Program-made: the position numbers and the translations under genes
Origin: Nilaparvata lugens
Lineage: Eukaryota > Arthropoda > Insecta > Hemiptera > Delphacidae
Assembly (NCBI RefSeq): GCF_014356525.2
Contig: NC_052507.1
Location: 38,428,368 to 38,492,367, forward strand
Length of the DNA stretch: 64,000 bases
Direction of reading: 5' to 3'
Part shown: in pieces, positions 22,834 through 34,961 of the stretch
Numbering within the stretch: the stretch's first letter is position 1
Layout of the letters: every line of letters starts with the position of its first letter
Notes under the pieces: generated by a model
Seen by the model: the letters and a program-made list of their open reading frames with translations, nothing else
Told to the model about the DNA's origin: nothing
Database searches by the model: none

Positions 22834-23890
22834 AGTAGTTCCGTGAACAGTAGACCTCACGCAGTTTTCTCATCCACAAGTATCTGATGTCACCTGTTTG
22901 AAATGTTAACAAACTCAGTTCACGTTTGAATTTGTATTCCATATGATATTTCATACAGTTCCATGATTTATTCATGATCTTTCCATCTGATTTAATTATA
23001 TTAATTAATTATTGATTTGTTCAATTAATTGACCGAGCGAAGTGAGGTCTAAGATTCAAGTCGACGGTTTGGCATTTCTCTTAATGTTTAAATGTTTATA
23101 ATGTTTATATGTTGCGCATTTACGGCGAAACGCGGTAATAGATCTTCATGAAATTTGACAGGTATGTTCCTTTTTAAATTGCGCGTCGACGTATATACAA
23201 GGTTTTTGGAAATTTTGCATCTCAAGGATAATATAAAAGGAAAAAGGAGCCTCCTTCATACGCCAATATTAGAGTAAAAATCAGACTATAGAATTATTCA
23301 TCATAAATCAGCTGACAAGTGATTACACAGATGTGTGGAAAAGCCAGTCTATTACTGTATTCGTATAAGGTCTATAGTTTCAATCAGGCACTTGTAGATG
23401 AGAATACTGCGTGAGGTCTACTGTTCACAGAACTACTAGTTATTTTCAATCACCTATTAAATTTGTTTTTTTTTTTTAAATGTGAGAATATTGATACTGA
23501 TGGGCACGCATAATAATACCATGACTGCAAAACTTAATACTGAAACCATATAGAAATAGACATGGCTTCTCCAGACATCTGTGTAATGCATAAAATGAAT
23601 AATCCACTTGTCAGCTGATTGAATATGAATAATTCTATATTCTGATACATCTTCAGAGTAGATATAATAGTGATATCGGAGTATGGAGGAATTTATTTTC
23701 TTTTCATATTACCCTTAAAATGCAAAATTTCAAAAAACCTTGTGTTTTTTATCTACGCGCAGTTAAAAAAGGAATATTCCTGCCAAATCTCATAAAATTC
23801 TATCAACGCGTTTGGCCGTGAATGCGTTACATACATACATAAAGACAAAAGAAAATCCGAGTTAAAACAAAGACCTCACTACGTTAGGTA
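22834..23890. mobile_element. Nested copies of the palindromic transposon family
   Basis: AGTAGTTCCGTGAACAGTAG at 22834 and its near-complement ending at 23440 are the same termini as the 7605-9574 element. Inside, 23029-23325 matches 8960-9255 in the same orientation (shared phrases include gcgtcgacgtatata and ggagcctcctt). A degenerate inverted copy follows at about 23540-23887. The arrangement suggests one copy inserted into another, or a rearranged foldback element. No transposase frame is visible. Confidence 0.65.
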
Positions 23891-24057
23891 AATCAATGTT
23901 CTCAGTAATCACATTACATTCTATTTATAATATTTTTCAAGTTATATATTCTTCCGACTTTTAGAAATTGTGGAAACCAGATATTAACATTTTTCCAAGC
24001 TGAGTACCGGTAGTCTTATAACAGTGGTTTATTGTTATTGTTGATTGTTGTGGGCAG

Positions 24058-24353
24058 GTGGTATCCTACATCAAGCAGCTGAAACAGAAGGACACGAGCA
24101 TTTTCGCGTGGGAGATCAAGGACCGGCTGCTGACTGACGGAGTGTGCAACCGGAACAATGTGCCGTCAGTCAGCTCCATCAGTCGGATCCTCCGCAACAA
24201 AGTTGGCACCCTGCTGCCCCACAGGGGGGCACACACTCCCTACGGCGCGCCCCCCTACACGCCGCTGCACGCGCATGCGCACGCATACTCCTTCTACCCT
24301 GCGGCTGCTCACTACTCCTACCCGGCGGCTGCGGCTGCGGCTGTACAGCGCAG
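24058..24353 (+). CDS. Poxm: Pax1/9-class gene: exon with C-terminal half of paired domain
   Basis: After the acceptor tgtgggcag the frame continues directly from the previous exon with [20 protein letters not shown] and ends the domain at [14 protein letters not shown]. Together the two exons give exactly 128 paired-domain residues; this half is the RED subdomain. It is followed by a Tyr/His/Ala-rich linker ([26 protein letters not shown]). There is no homeodomain, as expected for the Pax1/9 class. The donor AG|GTAATC leaves two bases of a split codon, matching the next exon. The two halves of the paired domain are 3 kb apart, separated by an intron full of transposons. Confidence 0.92.
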
Positions 24354-24818
24354 GTAATCACATTTTTATATTTCCATTTACACAATACAATTTTGATAAT
24401 TCAATTAGAAGTTATCATCTTTTGATGAAGAAAATGCTCACATAAGTTCTAGACTTGCGCTTAGTAGCCTAATGAAACGGTTGCCGAATCTTCTATCTTA
24501 TTTATACAATCACAAATCTTACAATATTGTGACGTTTTTAACAGGGTTCGTTCAGGACTTATGTGAGTGAAACTACAAATGAGAAATATATTGAAATTTA
24601 TTAAAACGATTTAAATTTAATACTTGATGGTACAGACTAAACGGAACAGTTACAAAGACACAGATAGCAATTTTCTCTGTTAAACTCAAATTTGATTACA
24701 AGACTTACTATTAAATTTAATATCACTCACTACTGAAAAATCAGCTGATAGTCAATCAATGGTCCATTAATTCACAGTATACATAAACTTACTCTCTTAC
24801 AGAACAAACGTTACTCTC

Positions 24819-24998
24819 AAGCTGCGTTTACACCAAAGTTATTAACAAAATGTTAATAACTTAATCCTTATAGATTCTATTAGATTGAATATAACTTATC
24901 ATACACATGATGAACATATGTGTTTGTCAAGTTCCGTTCAATCTAATAGAATCTATAAGGATTAAGTTATTAACAAAATGTTGGTGTAAACTCAGCTT
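24819..24998. mobile_element. 180-bp hairpin MITE (AAGCTG.GTTTACACCAA ends), copy 1
   Basis: The left half (aagctgcgtttacaccaaag, then attctattagattgaa) is mirrored by the right half. A second copy lies at 40109-40314. The core is also shared with the 16755 hairpin. It sits in the second coding intron of the Pax gene. Confidence 0.75.
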
Positions 24999-26127
24999 TT
25001 AGTCTTACTCACGAGATTAACAAACACTGAATCCACAGATAAACACACTTTTGAACTTCACCGAACTCAAATACTGCAAAAACAGAGTTCACTTGATCAA
25101 AACACTACAAGTTCACTCGCTGCTTGTATCCGTTCACTGTCAACTCAATACTCAACTCTGACTCACATGTCCAAGTTGTCCTTCTTTAATACTTGAGTCG
25201 AACTTTCTAGACCATTCCAGAGACGCTTCCTTGTTTACTACCTGTCAATCAGACTTCCAAAGAATGTTCTCGTATCATCCAGAATTCCAGAATCTTCTAC
25301 TGGTGAATAGGGAGGAGTGAAATGGAGTGAGAGAAACAAAGAGGGAGTGTGGCTGGCCGCATTCAGCTGGAGACAATGTGACTCCTGTCCCTTTGTTCCA
25401 TCTTCTCGAACTTTCGCCCATTCCCCTGCCCTGCACCTTCCTGTCCTTGAGCCTATTTGTCACAATATTATTGTAACCGAATACTGGTGGGGTGGACAGC
25501 AGAGAAACACCGAAAATTGAGTCAAATCTATTATATTCTACGCCCTTCCTGTGGGGCAATACTTCCTTAAATCTAAAACTTACTAACGAAACCACAAAGT
25601 AATGAATCACTTAAAATTAGATCAAGTAAATGAATCAATTGAAGAGTAAACAAAATTTAAATTTTTCCAACAAAAAAAAAAAATTTTTATGTTAGTTCAA
25701 ATATAAGGTCAAAGGACTGCCAAGGTACAAGGAGACCTCTTCCCCTTAGAAGGGGACAGAATGGGCAGAATTACGCTACCAGTTGGGTCTGTCCCAGGAC
25801 CCACAAAGTTAAACTACTATTGAGTATTAACACAGTTTCAACAACAACAAAACAAAATAATAAAAAAATAATTTAGATTATTTCAGATTTAAGTTGGTAT
25901 AGGACACTAAATACAAAATAGGCTGGAAACCAATAAGGACCACAACTGACACTATTATTCTACTGTGACCTTCGATAAATTTCCCAAGACTTTTGCTGGA
26001 TATATTTGAATTTAATATATTTTTCAAGAAGGAATCGCTGAATTGATCCTCTTTCACACTGTGGAACTAATTAACTGCTCCCACAATAAATCCACTTCGG
26101 GAGTTCAAATTTAACCTCTCGACTTTA

Positions 26128-26660
26128 ACAAACTAGTTAAAATAGTTACGATACTAAAATAGTTGAAATGCATCTAATCATGAAATAACACAGCAATTAA
26201 AACCGATACATAATTGATCTAAAACGGTATAACATAAATTAGCATTTCAATAAAACCTTAGCAAAATAGTTAAAATAATTACAATACTATAACAGTTGAA
26301 ATGCATCTAATCAGGAAGTAGCACGGCAATTATAACTGATACTATCAATCTAAAACGGGATAACATATATTAGCATTTCAATCAAACTTTAACAGAATAG
26401 TTAAAATAATTACAATACTATAACAGTTGAAATGCATCTAATCAGGAAGTAGCACGGCAATTATAACTGATACTATCGATCTTAAACGGGATAACATATA
26501 TTAGCATTTCAATCAAGCTTTAACAAAATAGTTAAAATAATTACAATACTATAACAGTTGAAATGCATCTAATCAGGAAGTAGCACGGCAATTATAACTG
26601 ATACTATCGATCTAGAACGGGATATCATAATTATATTAGCATTTCAATCAAACTTTAACA
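26128..26660 (+). repeat. 131-bp satellite, four tandem copies
   Basis: The anchor aatagttaaaataattac recurs at 26265, 26396 and 26527, exactly 131 bp apart. A more diverged first copy lies 133 bp earlier, near 26132. Each unit contains cagttgaaatgcatctaatc and ttagcatttcaatcaa. The last two or three copies are nearly identical, suggesting recent expansion. It lies in the last intron of the Pax gene. Other intron sequence (24999-26127 and 26661-27489) shows no gene. Confidence 0.9.
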
Positions 26661-27489
26661 GCCAAACTTTCAGAATATTACAAGAAATCAAAAACTTAAT
26701 TATGCGAAATAGATATCTTGTCTCCTTCTACTAGAGCAAAATTAGTGAGGTCGCTCAACCAAATCAATCGTTTGTTCTACAAAGCATATTAGCATGTGTT
26801 GTCTTATTTCACCCTAACTTAATTCCTTATTTAACTATAATCTGACCTCAAATTTAGTTCTCAAATATAATTGAATACATTCTTTTGCTTAAATAGCCTA
26901 ACAAATTTACACTGGAGAAGAACGTGCCGGCTGTACTCTGAGTGTCACAGGTTACAAAGTTTAAGTTTGAAATTCAAAATAAAAATAGGTCGCTCAAATT
27001 TTGAATAAGGTTCCTCCGAAAACAGAAGTGAAAAATAGTTTTGAATTTCAGTCACTCACCCCACACCAACACAATCGCGACATCCATCTCCACTAAGGAA
27101 CCCGTCCTTCAATCTTGAGAGCTGCCCACCGACTGACCAAGAGCTCACCGAAATTTTCCACAGGTTGTGGAAAACTCTTGGCAACCTGGTCCGTAAGCTG
27201 GCGCCCTCAAACGATTCATCAGGGAATTATCAGTCAAAAAGAAAATGAATAAGAACATTAATTTTCTTTTCGAGTGACAATTACACGGTGGGATTGTCGT
27301 GGACTGCAACTAGGAAGACGGCATTGACCGCTGAGGCAGCAGTTCTGCTGCCTACATCGACCGATGCCGTTCAAAGTACAGCCGGCACATTCTTCTTTAC
27401 AATAATTAATACCTCTAATCTTATGACTAACTTAAAACTAAATTGTCTTCCACACTCTCACATTATGATCAAACTATTGATGAGACTTG

Positions 27490-27668
27490 GGCTCAACTCA
27501 CACTTACGCGACTCAGGTCGAGAAGAGACTCGACTCAAGTCGAGAGCATGTGTGGTGACGTCGCAGAGACTGGAATCGACTGGTCTGATTGTCACCATTT
27601 GGAAACACATGCTCTCGACTAGAGTCGAGTCTCTCCTCGTCCTGAGTCGAGTAAGTGTGAGTTGAGCC
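27490..27668. mobile_element. 179-bp hairpin MITE (GGCTCAACTCACACTTAC ends)
   Basis: The terminal 18 bases are exact inverted repeats, and the halves remain complementary through gactcgactcaagtcgagag. The small ORFs here on both strands are by-products of the palindrome. Confidence 0.75.
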
Positions 27669-28598
27669 ATACAGTTTTTGTTTCTGAACCAAGTGATGAA
27701 ATAGCAATTTATTGATATCCATTTCCTATCTTCACTCAGCGACTTTGATCATGTAGGCTAGTAGGTAAATGTTTCCCAGATTGGACTTGAAAGGAGGTTT
27801 CTTTCGAGGTTAATGAGTAATGTTTGTATTGTAGCACTTTTCAATTCAGGTGCTTTGAAGTTGTGACGCTTTGCGATATCTTTAAAGCTTTAGAGACATA
27901 GACTGTGAACCATAATTAAGTTGTTAAGGGATGTGTAGCCTACTCTCAAGTCAATAGTAGTTTCTAATAACTTTTATTCAAAAAACTTGACTGTAGTGTC
28001 GTTAAAAATAGTTCAAAAACTAATGATTAACTAGCAGTTCGTCTTGGAAGGTTAAATAGATGAGTATTGTTAAGGGAATTGGCTCTCTATGAGATTGATT
28101 AGCAACTTCCATTTTGTTCATTTCATTGAAGGTTAAATAGATATCCATCTATTCATTCCATTGAAGATTTCCCACTAAGAGAGAAATTGGATCCATTCAT
28201 TCCATTGCATTTTTTCGACAAAAATATTAATATTAATTTAGGCTTATTCATTATGTAACATGTTTTAGAAACAATTAACTATTCAATTAATTTCATAGAA
28301 GGTTACAGGACCAACAATGATATAGTTTCATCTATTCATCATGTTACAGGATTCAGAGAAACAGATAATTTCAATTGATCCACTTGTTTTATTGAAGGCT
28401 CAAGAAATAGAATGTATCTTTACTCTTTATTCTATACAATATAGGTACATCATCAAAATGATAGGGAGAGAAAAAATAAGGTAACCTTGAGATATTCCTC
28501 TCCCAAATTTAGATAAGATTTTTTTATAATTTTTTCCATCTATTGTATTACAGACTTGATAAACTGTTAAATTCATAGATACATTGATTGTATTACAG

Positions 28599-28968
28599 GT
28601 TCGACATGAAATCATCCAAGTCATCGCCGTCAGCGTCCCCCGGCTCACCCGCCCCCCCTCTGGGGCCACCACCCCCGCACCCCTGGCCACACACCGTATC
28701 CGAAATCCTGTCGGGGGCGGCACAGGGAGGCGGCAGCAGTGGTCACCCGCCCCCTGGCGGCCCCCAAGACAACTACAACTGCTTCCAGATGTGCCTGAGC
28801 TCACCTTACCATCCTCACCCCCACGCCACCACCCCCACCACCATCACCAGCCGGCGGCGGCGGCGGCAGTCGCCTATCAGGCCGCATGCGCCGTTTCAGT
28901 CGCCAATCTCAGTGTCGCCGGCGACTCTTATTGACGCCTGCCAGCACCCAGCAGTCACTCCTTATTAG
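28599..28968 (+). CDS. Poxm: Pax1/9-class gene: terminal coding exon with octapeptide
   Basis: The acceptor ttgtattacag is followed by one base that completes the split codon. The frame then reads FDMKSSKSSPSASPGSPAPP and runs to TAG at 28966. It contains HTVSEILS, which fits the Pax octapeptide, a short Groucho-type repressor-recruiting motif found between the paired domain and C-terminus of Pax1/9 proteins. Further on are DNYNCFQMCLSSPYHPHPH and an Arg run. A second open frame overlaps the 3' half and gives a more transcription-factor-like tail (His run, then QPAAAAAVAYQ) ending at 28934. A one-base error or polymorphism near 28830-28855 could make that frame the true C-terminus. The exon is GC-rich. 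Confidence 0.82.
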
Positions 28969-29321
28969 ACTCAAAACATATTTTATTGTCAACTCAAAAC
29001 AAGTTGACTCAATAGAAATTATCGACTCAGAATTCGACTAAAAACAAAGTTGGTTCAAAAGAAAATTATTGACTCAAAAGAAATGATTTATAAAATTTGT
29101 TGAATAGTAATTGATACTGTGAAATTTCTCCATATATGAACACAGTTTTATTTTTGTCACATACACATTTATTAGATTTATACACAGAACTGCAGTTTCG
29201 TATTGAAACCCAACACATCTTTAGCTGTAAATGAATAGAATGTGTCTATTTTATAATTATATCGATCTATTGCATTACAGATTTGATAAAAGTTTGTATT
29301 GATACATCCATTGCAATGCAG

Positions 29322-29412
29322 GTTCGACATCGAAGTCATCGCCGTCAGCGGCAACGTTCAACATGAAACTGCAGTCCTGTGTACAAATCAAATAAATTTG
29401 GATGTGGCATAA
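29322..29412 (+). CDS. Possible alternative terminal exon, duplicated start of the previous one
   Basis: About 100 bases around the acceptor of the terminal exon are duplicated here. They cover the upstream phrase tctattg.attacaga.ttgataaa, the acceptor (gcaatgcag) and the exon start gttcgacat, then gtcatcgccgtcagcg. Spliced from the donor at 24353 it stays in frame for 30 codons (starting with the split Arg codon, then FDIEVIAVSGNVQH) and stops at TAA, 29410. It would give a short isoform lacking the octapeptide. An AATAAA lies just before the stop, at 29391. It may be a real mutually exclusive exon or a dead duplication. Confidence 0.35.
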
Positions 29413-32400
29413 ATTAAACTGTGTTTTTTTCAATTAGAAATAATTGACTTAAAACAAATAAGCAAGTATCTGGTTATTGAAAATTTATAGTCTACTGATT
29501 CGAAAGGAATCATCGTAGTAATCACCTAGAATAATTGTTCAACAAGTGCCTCATTTATTGAAATTGGAAGAAATTTAATAGTTAATCAATATGAGTATAA
29601 AATCGAATAACATTTCTGAAGCTACTGGTCTGTATATCAATGAATAAAGTAATTGAGTGTTGGATGGAGAGTAAAGTAATTTTTTGAGAAAATATTGCAG
29701 TGCATTTTCCAATAAATCACAAAGATAGCTCATCAATGTAACTTAATATAGCCCAGTCCCACTGTTAGACTAAACTACTTGAGTATTTAGAATGTGATTT
29801 GTTCCCAGATTATTATTTAAAAGTTGGGAATATAGCCTACTTGCTAATACGTCTTCCAGAAAATTGAGAAAATAGTTTATTTCAGAATGAATTTTTAATG
29901 TTGTATTATTGAGATAAATCTTTATATGTATTGCCTTTTGTCGTAGAGACTGACGTAGACTTTCATCAGTGCATTTTGATTAGAGAAACACTTATTTGGG
30001 TTCAGCAAGCCACAAAAATTACGGGAAACATAAATATTGGGTAACTTTATGGCTTTGTGGAAGCTTACAGGTAAGGAATACTCAACTACGCAAGTAGGGC
30101 AAGAAAAGTAAAAATAGTCACTGAAACAAAAAATTGTTTCATAATTTTGAATGTGAATAAATCAATTTATCCTTATCCTCCAGCCAGGATATAGCCTACT
30201 GAAATATTATAATTGAAGAATATGAAAACTTTGAATATGATGAGTAATTGAGACAAGATATCAATAATATATTTTGGAATAATAGGCCTATATAATTTAT
30301 TTTTGTAGTTGTAATTTCTTGATGCAGAGCTGTTGAACCTCTTTTACTTAATAATTAATTTATTATCTATTCATAAATTGAGGAGAATTATCTCGCAACC
30401 TAGAACCTGATTAATATAATTATTATCTTATCCATATAAATAAAAACTAAAAGTTCTTATATTGTTTTTATTTGAATCAAGTAGCCCATATAAGCCAAGT
30501 GATTTTATCTTATCCATATACATCGATGAGAATAATATTAGCGAATGTAACTTTAATGGCATTAAAAGGTTGTGGAGAGCACATATGCTTACATACGTTC
30601 AACCTATAGTGTTTTTGATTTATGATTTTTTGTATGTAAGTAAATTACATTGAACTTGAACCTTTAGTTGAAACTGTAAATTTATTACGTATTTGCCATT
30701 CAATTTTTATTTGAATTCTATTAAATTGTGTGCCTTAATTTTTTATTTTCTAGTGAGAATGTGTATAGATAAGATTTTTTGATAAACCTGAAGTTTGTCC
30801 TGCTGTGATACGACGTATACTTTAGACGGTTTACATCACATTTGCGCTTAAATATTTTTTTGCATAAATACGCTTTTTTAATTGTTATTTTGTCAATCAT
30901 GAATACAATGGGTCTGATGAATCTTTGAAAATTATAATAAAAAAAACAGAAATGAGAAGGATGAAATATCGATAACAGAAGAATAAATAGCTGACAATGA
31001 ATAAAGATTGTCATTTCTTTCAACTTGATAATTTATCATAGTAGGATGACATTTTAACCTTCAAGTTACCGCGTTGTTTGCTGATTTCTCCTTTACATTT
31101 TGGTGGTTAAATATACATGGAAATAGAAGACCATCGCTATTAATTGTATTGGACATAATATGATGGAATTGAGCAAAATAATAAATAAAACGGAATACAC
31201 AAATAATGAAGCAAATAGATAATAAATTAAAAAGCCCCTTTTCACATGTATTAATATTTAGAAAACTCTTGAATGAAATGTTCATTTATAAAAAATGATT
31301 ACCGTACCTTAATTCAAACTTCAATAAATCTGAATTATAACCTTAAATCTGAATAAATTTCACTACTGATGGCGTTTAGAAATATGCAGTAGCTTAATGA
31401 TTATATAGGCAGTAGAAAATGTGTATTAACTGTCACAGATAATATCATATTATAATATTTTACAAGGGAATCGGATATTAATACAATACCGTATCATAAA
31501 ATATTCAAATATGTTATTTAATATATGATCAGAGATCGATTGACTTGAGTTCATGCTAAATATAACTTTAAGTTTAAATCAACGAGCAAGAACAGTCAGT
31601 TATTAATAATTATGATATGTGCCAGAAGGGGTTCAAGTTTGATAGGATAAAAATGGTCGGAAATCATTTAAATATGCCAATTTGTGTCATCACTTCAAAT
31701 GAGTTTTCGTTATTATTGAGAATTAAAAGTTTTGGTAGTGATAATAGATTTGTAAAATATGGAATTTCCAATGCCTGGTTCACCATTATTCGCTAAAATT
31801 GTATAATACAGAACGAGAAATACCCTGGTTGAAAACCCTGTCGTTCAATTTTTGTCAATAAAAAAAGGAGCTGAGGTAAGAATCACAAAAAACATAAAAT
31901 AATAAGTGCACGTGTGCGTAACATTTGTATAAAGAAGAATCAGGATAGAATCCTTGAGGTCACTGAAGCTATCGATCAAATATACATTTTCTGTTACTGG
32001 TCAATTATTATTTATGACTCCCTCCAATGATGGTCATTTTTGATTAGTTACGTTTTCGAGTCCAGCCAAAAAAAGTTCGCCTCTAATAGAGCAAATATTT
32101 ATTACATGAGCAAATAATTATGTATCTTATTGTAATAGTAACAATTCTTCATCCCTATTTGTTTCAAGTTTTATTTTAATCATTAGGCTAAACATATCTA
32201 AATTCAGTCAAAAGTAGAAGTAAAACTACATTTTCTATTAAATCATGATTTCATTTCAACTTTACTCCTTTAAACACGCAAATGTTTCCGTCCGACTGTT
32301 CTTGTGCAATATATTCAATATTAATTGAAATTTAATTTTTAAATACGGTAGTTTATTAGGCATTAAAATTATTAACAAATTTAATCGAACAATTATGTAT

Positions 32401-33049
32401 TAAAGTAGGCTACTGTTTTGTTGAATTTTATTCATTGCTAGTATGTAGTCATGCTTGTATAGATCGTAAGTTGAATTTTACATGATTTGTAATTAAATAA
32501 ATGTTTGTAAGCTTAAAAATTGTTAACTGAATTATTGAATAGCTTTAACCGTTCCTGACAATATAATCATTAAAAACATTAATTATAACTATTGGTGGGA
32601 TTTCTGATGATGAAATATTTATAGAGATTATATTGAAAAAGCGATATAATAATAATCGCTACATTGAAGAAGCAAGGGGTGAGAGATAGTTTGCGCAATA
32701 TTGAGCAAACTTGGCCATCAGTAAGCCAATCCCTCTGAGGCAAAGGATAAAAGGCTGCATGCAGCTCTGTGCCTGACCAATATATTGTGATGTTACAAAT
32801 AATAAAACGAGGTGTGCAATATTCTATATTTATATTTCCAACCACCAATACCAGCTAAATATTGGAGGAAGAAATGATTGGGGCTGCAGCCTTCCCTCCA
32901 AATTTCAAAAATACTTTTCTACAACATATTTTCCCACCTTATTGCCAAGGAAACAAAGTTTGAAACCACCTAAAGCTTGAAATCTTGCTAAAATTATAAC
33001 CAACCGTACAAAATTAGACGAAATTAGTCTACTGCAATAGTAACCCTAA
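29413..33049. other. AT-rich non-coding stretch
   Basis: I see no protein domain, RNA gene or long repeat. Small ORFs (30462-30653, 30721-31023, 31061-31285, 32579-32848) are AT-biased chance frames. The 3' UTR of the Pax gene probably occupies the first part, but no single polyadenylation site stands out. Confidence 0.5.
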
Positions 33050-33765
33050 CCAGCCCCCTGTGGGTTGGGGGAGCTTTGAGTCGATCATCGTACTCAAGAA
33101 TGTGTTGAAAACCAGAATTCACCCACAGTATCCATGCTTGTCGTAGGAGGCGACTAAAATGGACCTCAAGGCAACTCCAGAAGTAGCCTTGCCTTCAAAC
33201 CCACGGGATCTGCCCCATCAGGGCAGTTTCCGAGGGGCAAAAAGAAAAACCCAAGAGACCAGAGATGGGTGAACTTCCATTCACAAATGTAGGTCAAGAG
33301 GCTGAGTCGAGGGTGGCCAGGTGCCCTAGAGGCAATTTGGCGGCCCCTCCTTTAGCGGAAGGACCTATAAAGAAGCCAGGAGTGGAACTCACCTAGGTCA
33401 CGATTTTGTGGGTGGAAAGACCAAAACTCACCACTTTCTCAGAGAAGGGCGGCCATTTAGGCAAAAATTCTTGGGAGAGATGAGGATTTTTACCCTGCAG
33501 TGTTGCGGAGGGGCAAAAAGAAAACCCAAGAGACCAGAGATGGGTGAAACTCCAGGCACAAATGTGGGTCAAGAGGCTGAGTCAAGGGTGGCCGGGCGCC
33601 CTAGAGGTAACCTTCCGTCTGTCTGAAGAGACTGCCAAGCATATCACACTGGATTGCAACAAGCAACCGGGCGATGAATGGGATGTTAGTATAGGGAAAA
33701 ACTCCATCCTGGTTCTTGTAAAGAACACAGGTATTGGTTTGCCTAACTAACACACTACTTGGGAA
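33050..33765 (+). mobile_element. Degenerate LINE relic with duplicated internal segment
   Basis: The start (cccctgtgggttggggg, then gtcgtaggaggcgactaaaa) resembles insect LINE leader sequence. Near the end a short frame contains EETAKHITLDCN. This resembles the ETAxHxxxxC motif near the C-terminus of jockey/I-type LINE ORF2 proteins. Two copies of a segment of about 110 bp (gaggggcaaaaagaaaa... to ...gccctagagg) lie 275 bp apart, at about 33232 and 33507. No reverse transcriptase remains. Confidence 0.5.
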
Positions 33766-34909
33766 CACAATAAGCTTGAGTTGACGTGTAGGGTACTTTG
33801 AACCTTTGGATCCTTGAGTCCGTCCCTTCAAAAACAATAGACAATAAACCCTAACCAATTCCACGAACAACTGTTATTTACCTTGGGGCTCCCAACAAAA
33901 GCACTATAATGAATGTTGTCTTATTGTTATTAAATATCAATAAGAAATAAAAAAATACTAATCACTCGGAGAGATAGAATATTTCATTGCATGAGGCTTC
34001 ATTCTAATAGATTCCTCAGCTCATTCTACATGGAAATTAGGAATCTACTCTTGTCATAACAATTAAGCCCATGCTAGAGAAAACCACCAACATTGTAACT
34101 GTCAATTTGTACGGTACCTACATCTCCTTTCTCCATAACCTTGTAAAAAGCGATTTATAGTCAATTCAATAAAAAAAAATTTCAGGAGATTTACAGTCTA
34201 ATTTTTTAAGTTTGTAACATTGTGATTTCATTTGTCATGAAATTTAGATTGGAATTTAATTAAATCACATACAACAATGATTCGTTTCACATAAATTATG
34301 AATTTCAATACAAAAATCAAATCTTCTCGTGAAATGACTGTGACTCAGTAAGAAAAGATTAGGCCTATCATGATAAATGCGGTAGTAATCCGTTCAGTGA
34401 CAGAAAAATCGAAACAAAAGTTCTAGCAAGTGCGTTCAAAAGTTTATCTGAATTGAAAAAATGAGACTACAGGCCACTCTATAAATATGAGTGAAAAGTT
34501 TGATAAAACTAGGGGTTATCGTTTAATGAGCGTGATTGGGATGTTGTTATTAATTGGGCAGTGTCATGAATGATGTCGATAGATTATGAAATAAATAACG
34601 TTTGACTAATAGTGGCAACAATTAATTCGTTCAATGAAAGAGAAAAAAACATTTTCCAATTCCACGACTGAGTTCCGATTTATTACACAAAACTAAATAG
34701 TCCATAACTATCCAAATAATAACAATTATGTACAAATAAAATTACGATAATACTTTCTTGATTTATGACTAGAAGCAGACTACCAAATTCAATAATTAGA
34801 AAGCCACTTTAGCTTTGTTTGGTTGAAGACAGATATAATGGAGTAGAGACGAGACGTTCGATAATGTTTAATAACTGATGGATATAAATGATATTACATA
34901 TATATATAT

Positions 34910-34961
<52 letters not shown>

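Noticed and set aside
24144..24445. Alternative frames over the second paired-domain exon
   Set aside because: GC-rich exon sequence keeps other frames open; only the 24058 frame continues the paired domain.
26128..26660. 131-bp repeats as a possible CRISPR or coding array
   Set aside because: They are head-to-tail satellite copies with no spacers and no open frame.
27198..27206. TGGCGCCCTC resembling a retroviral primer-binding site
   Set aside because: No LTR ending in CA precedes it and no second LTR or Gag/Pol follows; probably chance.
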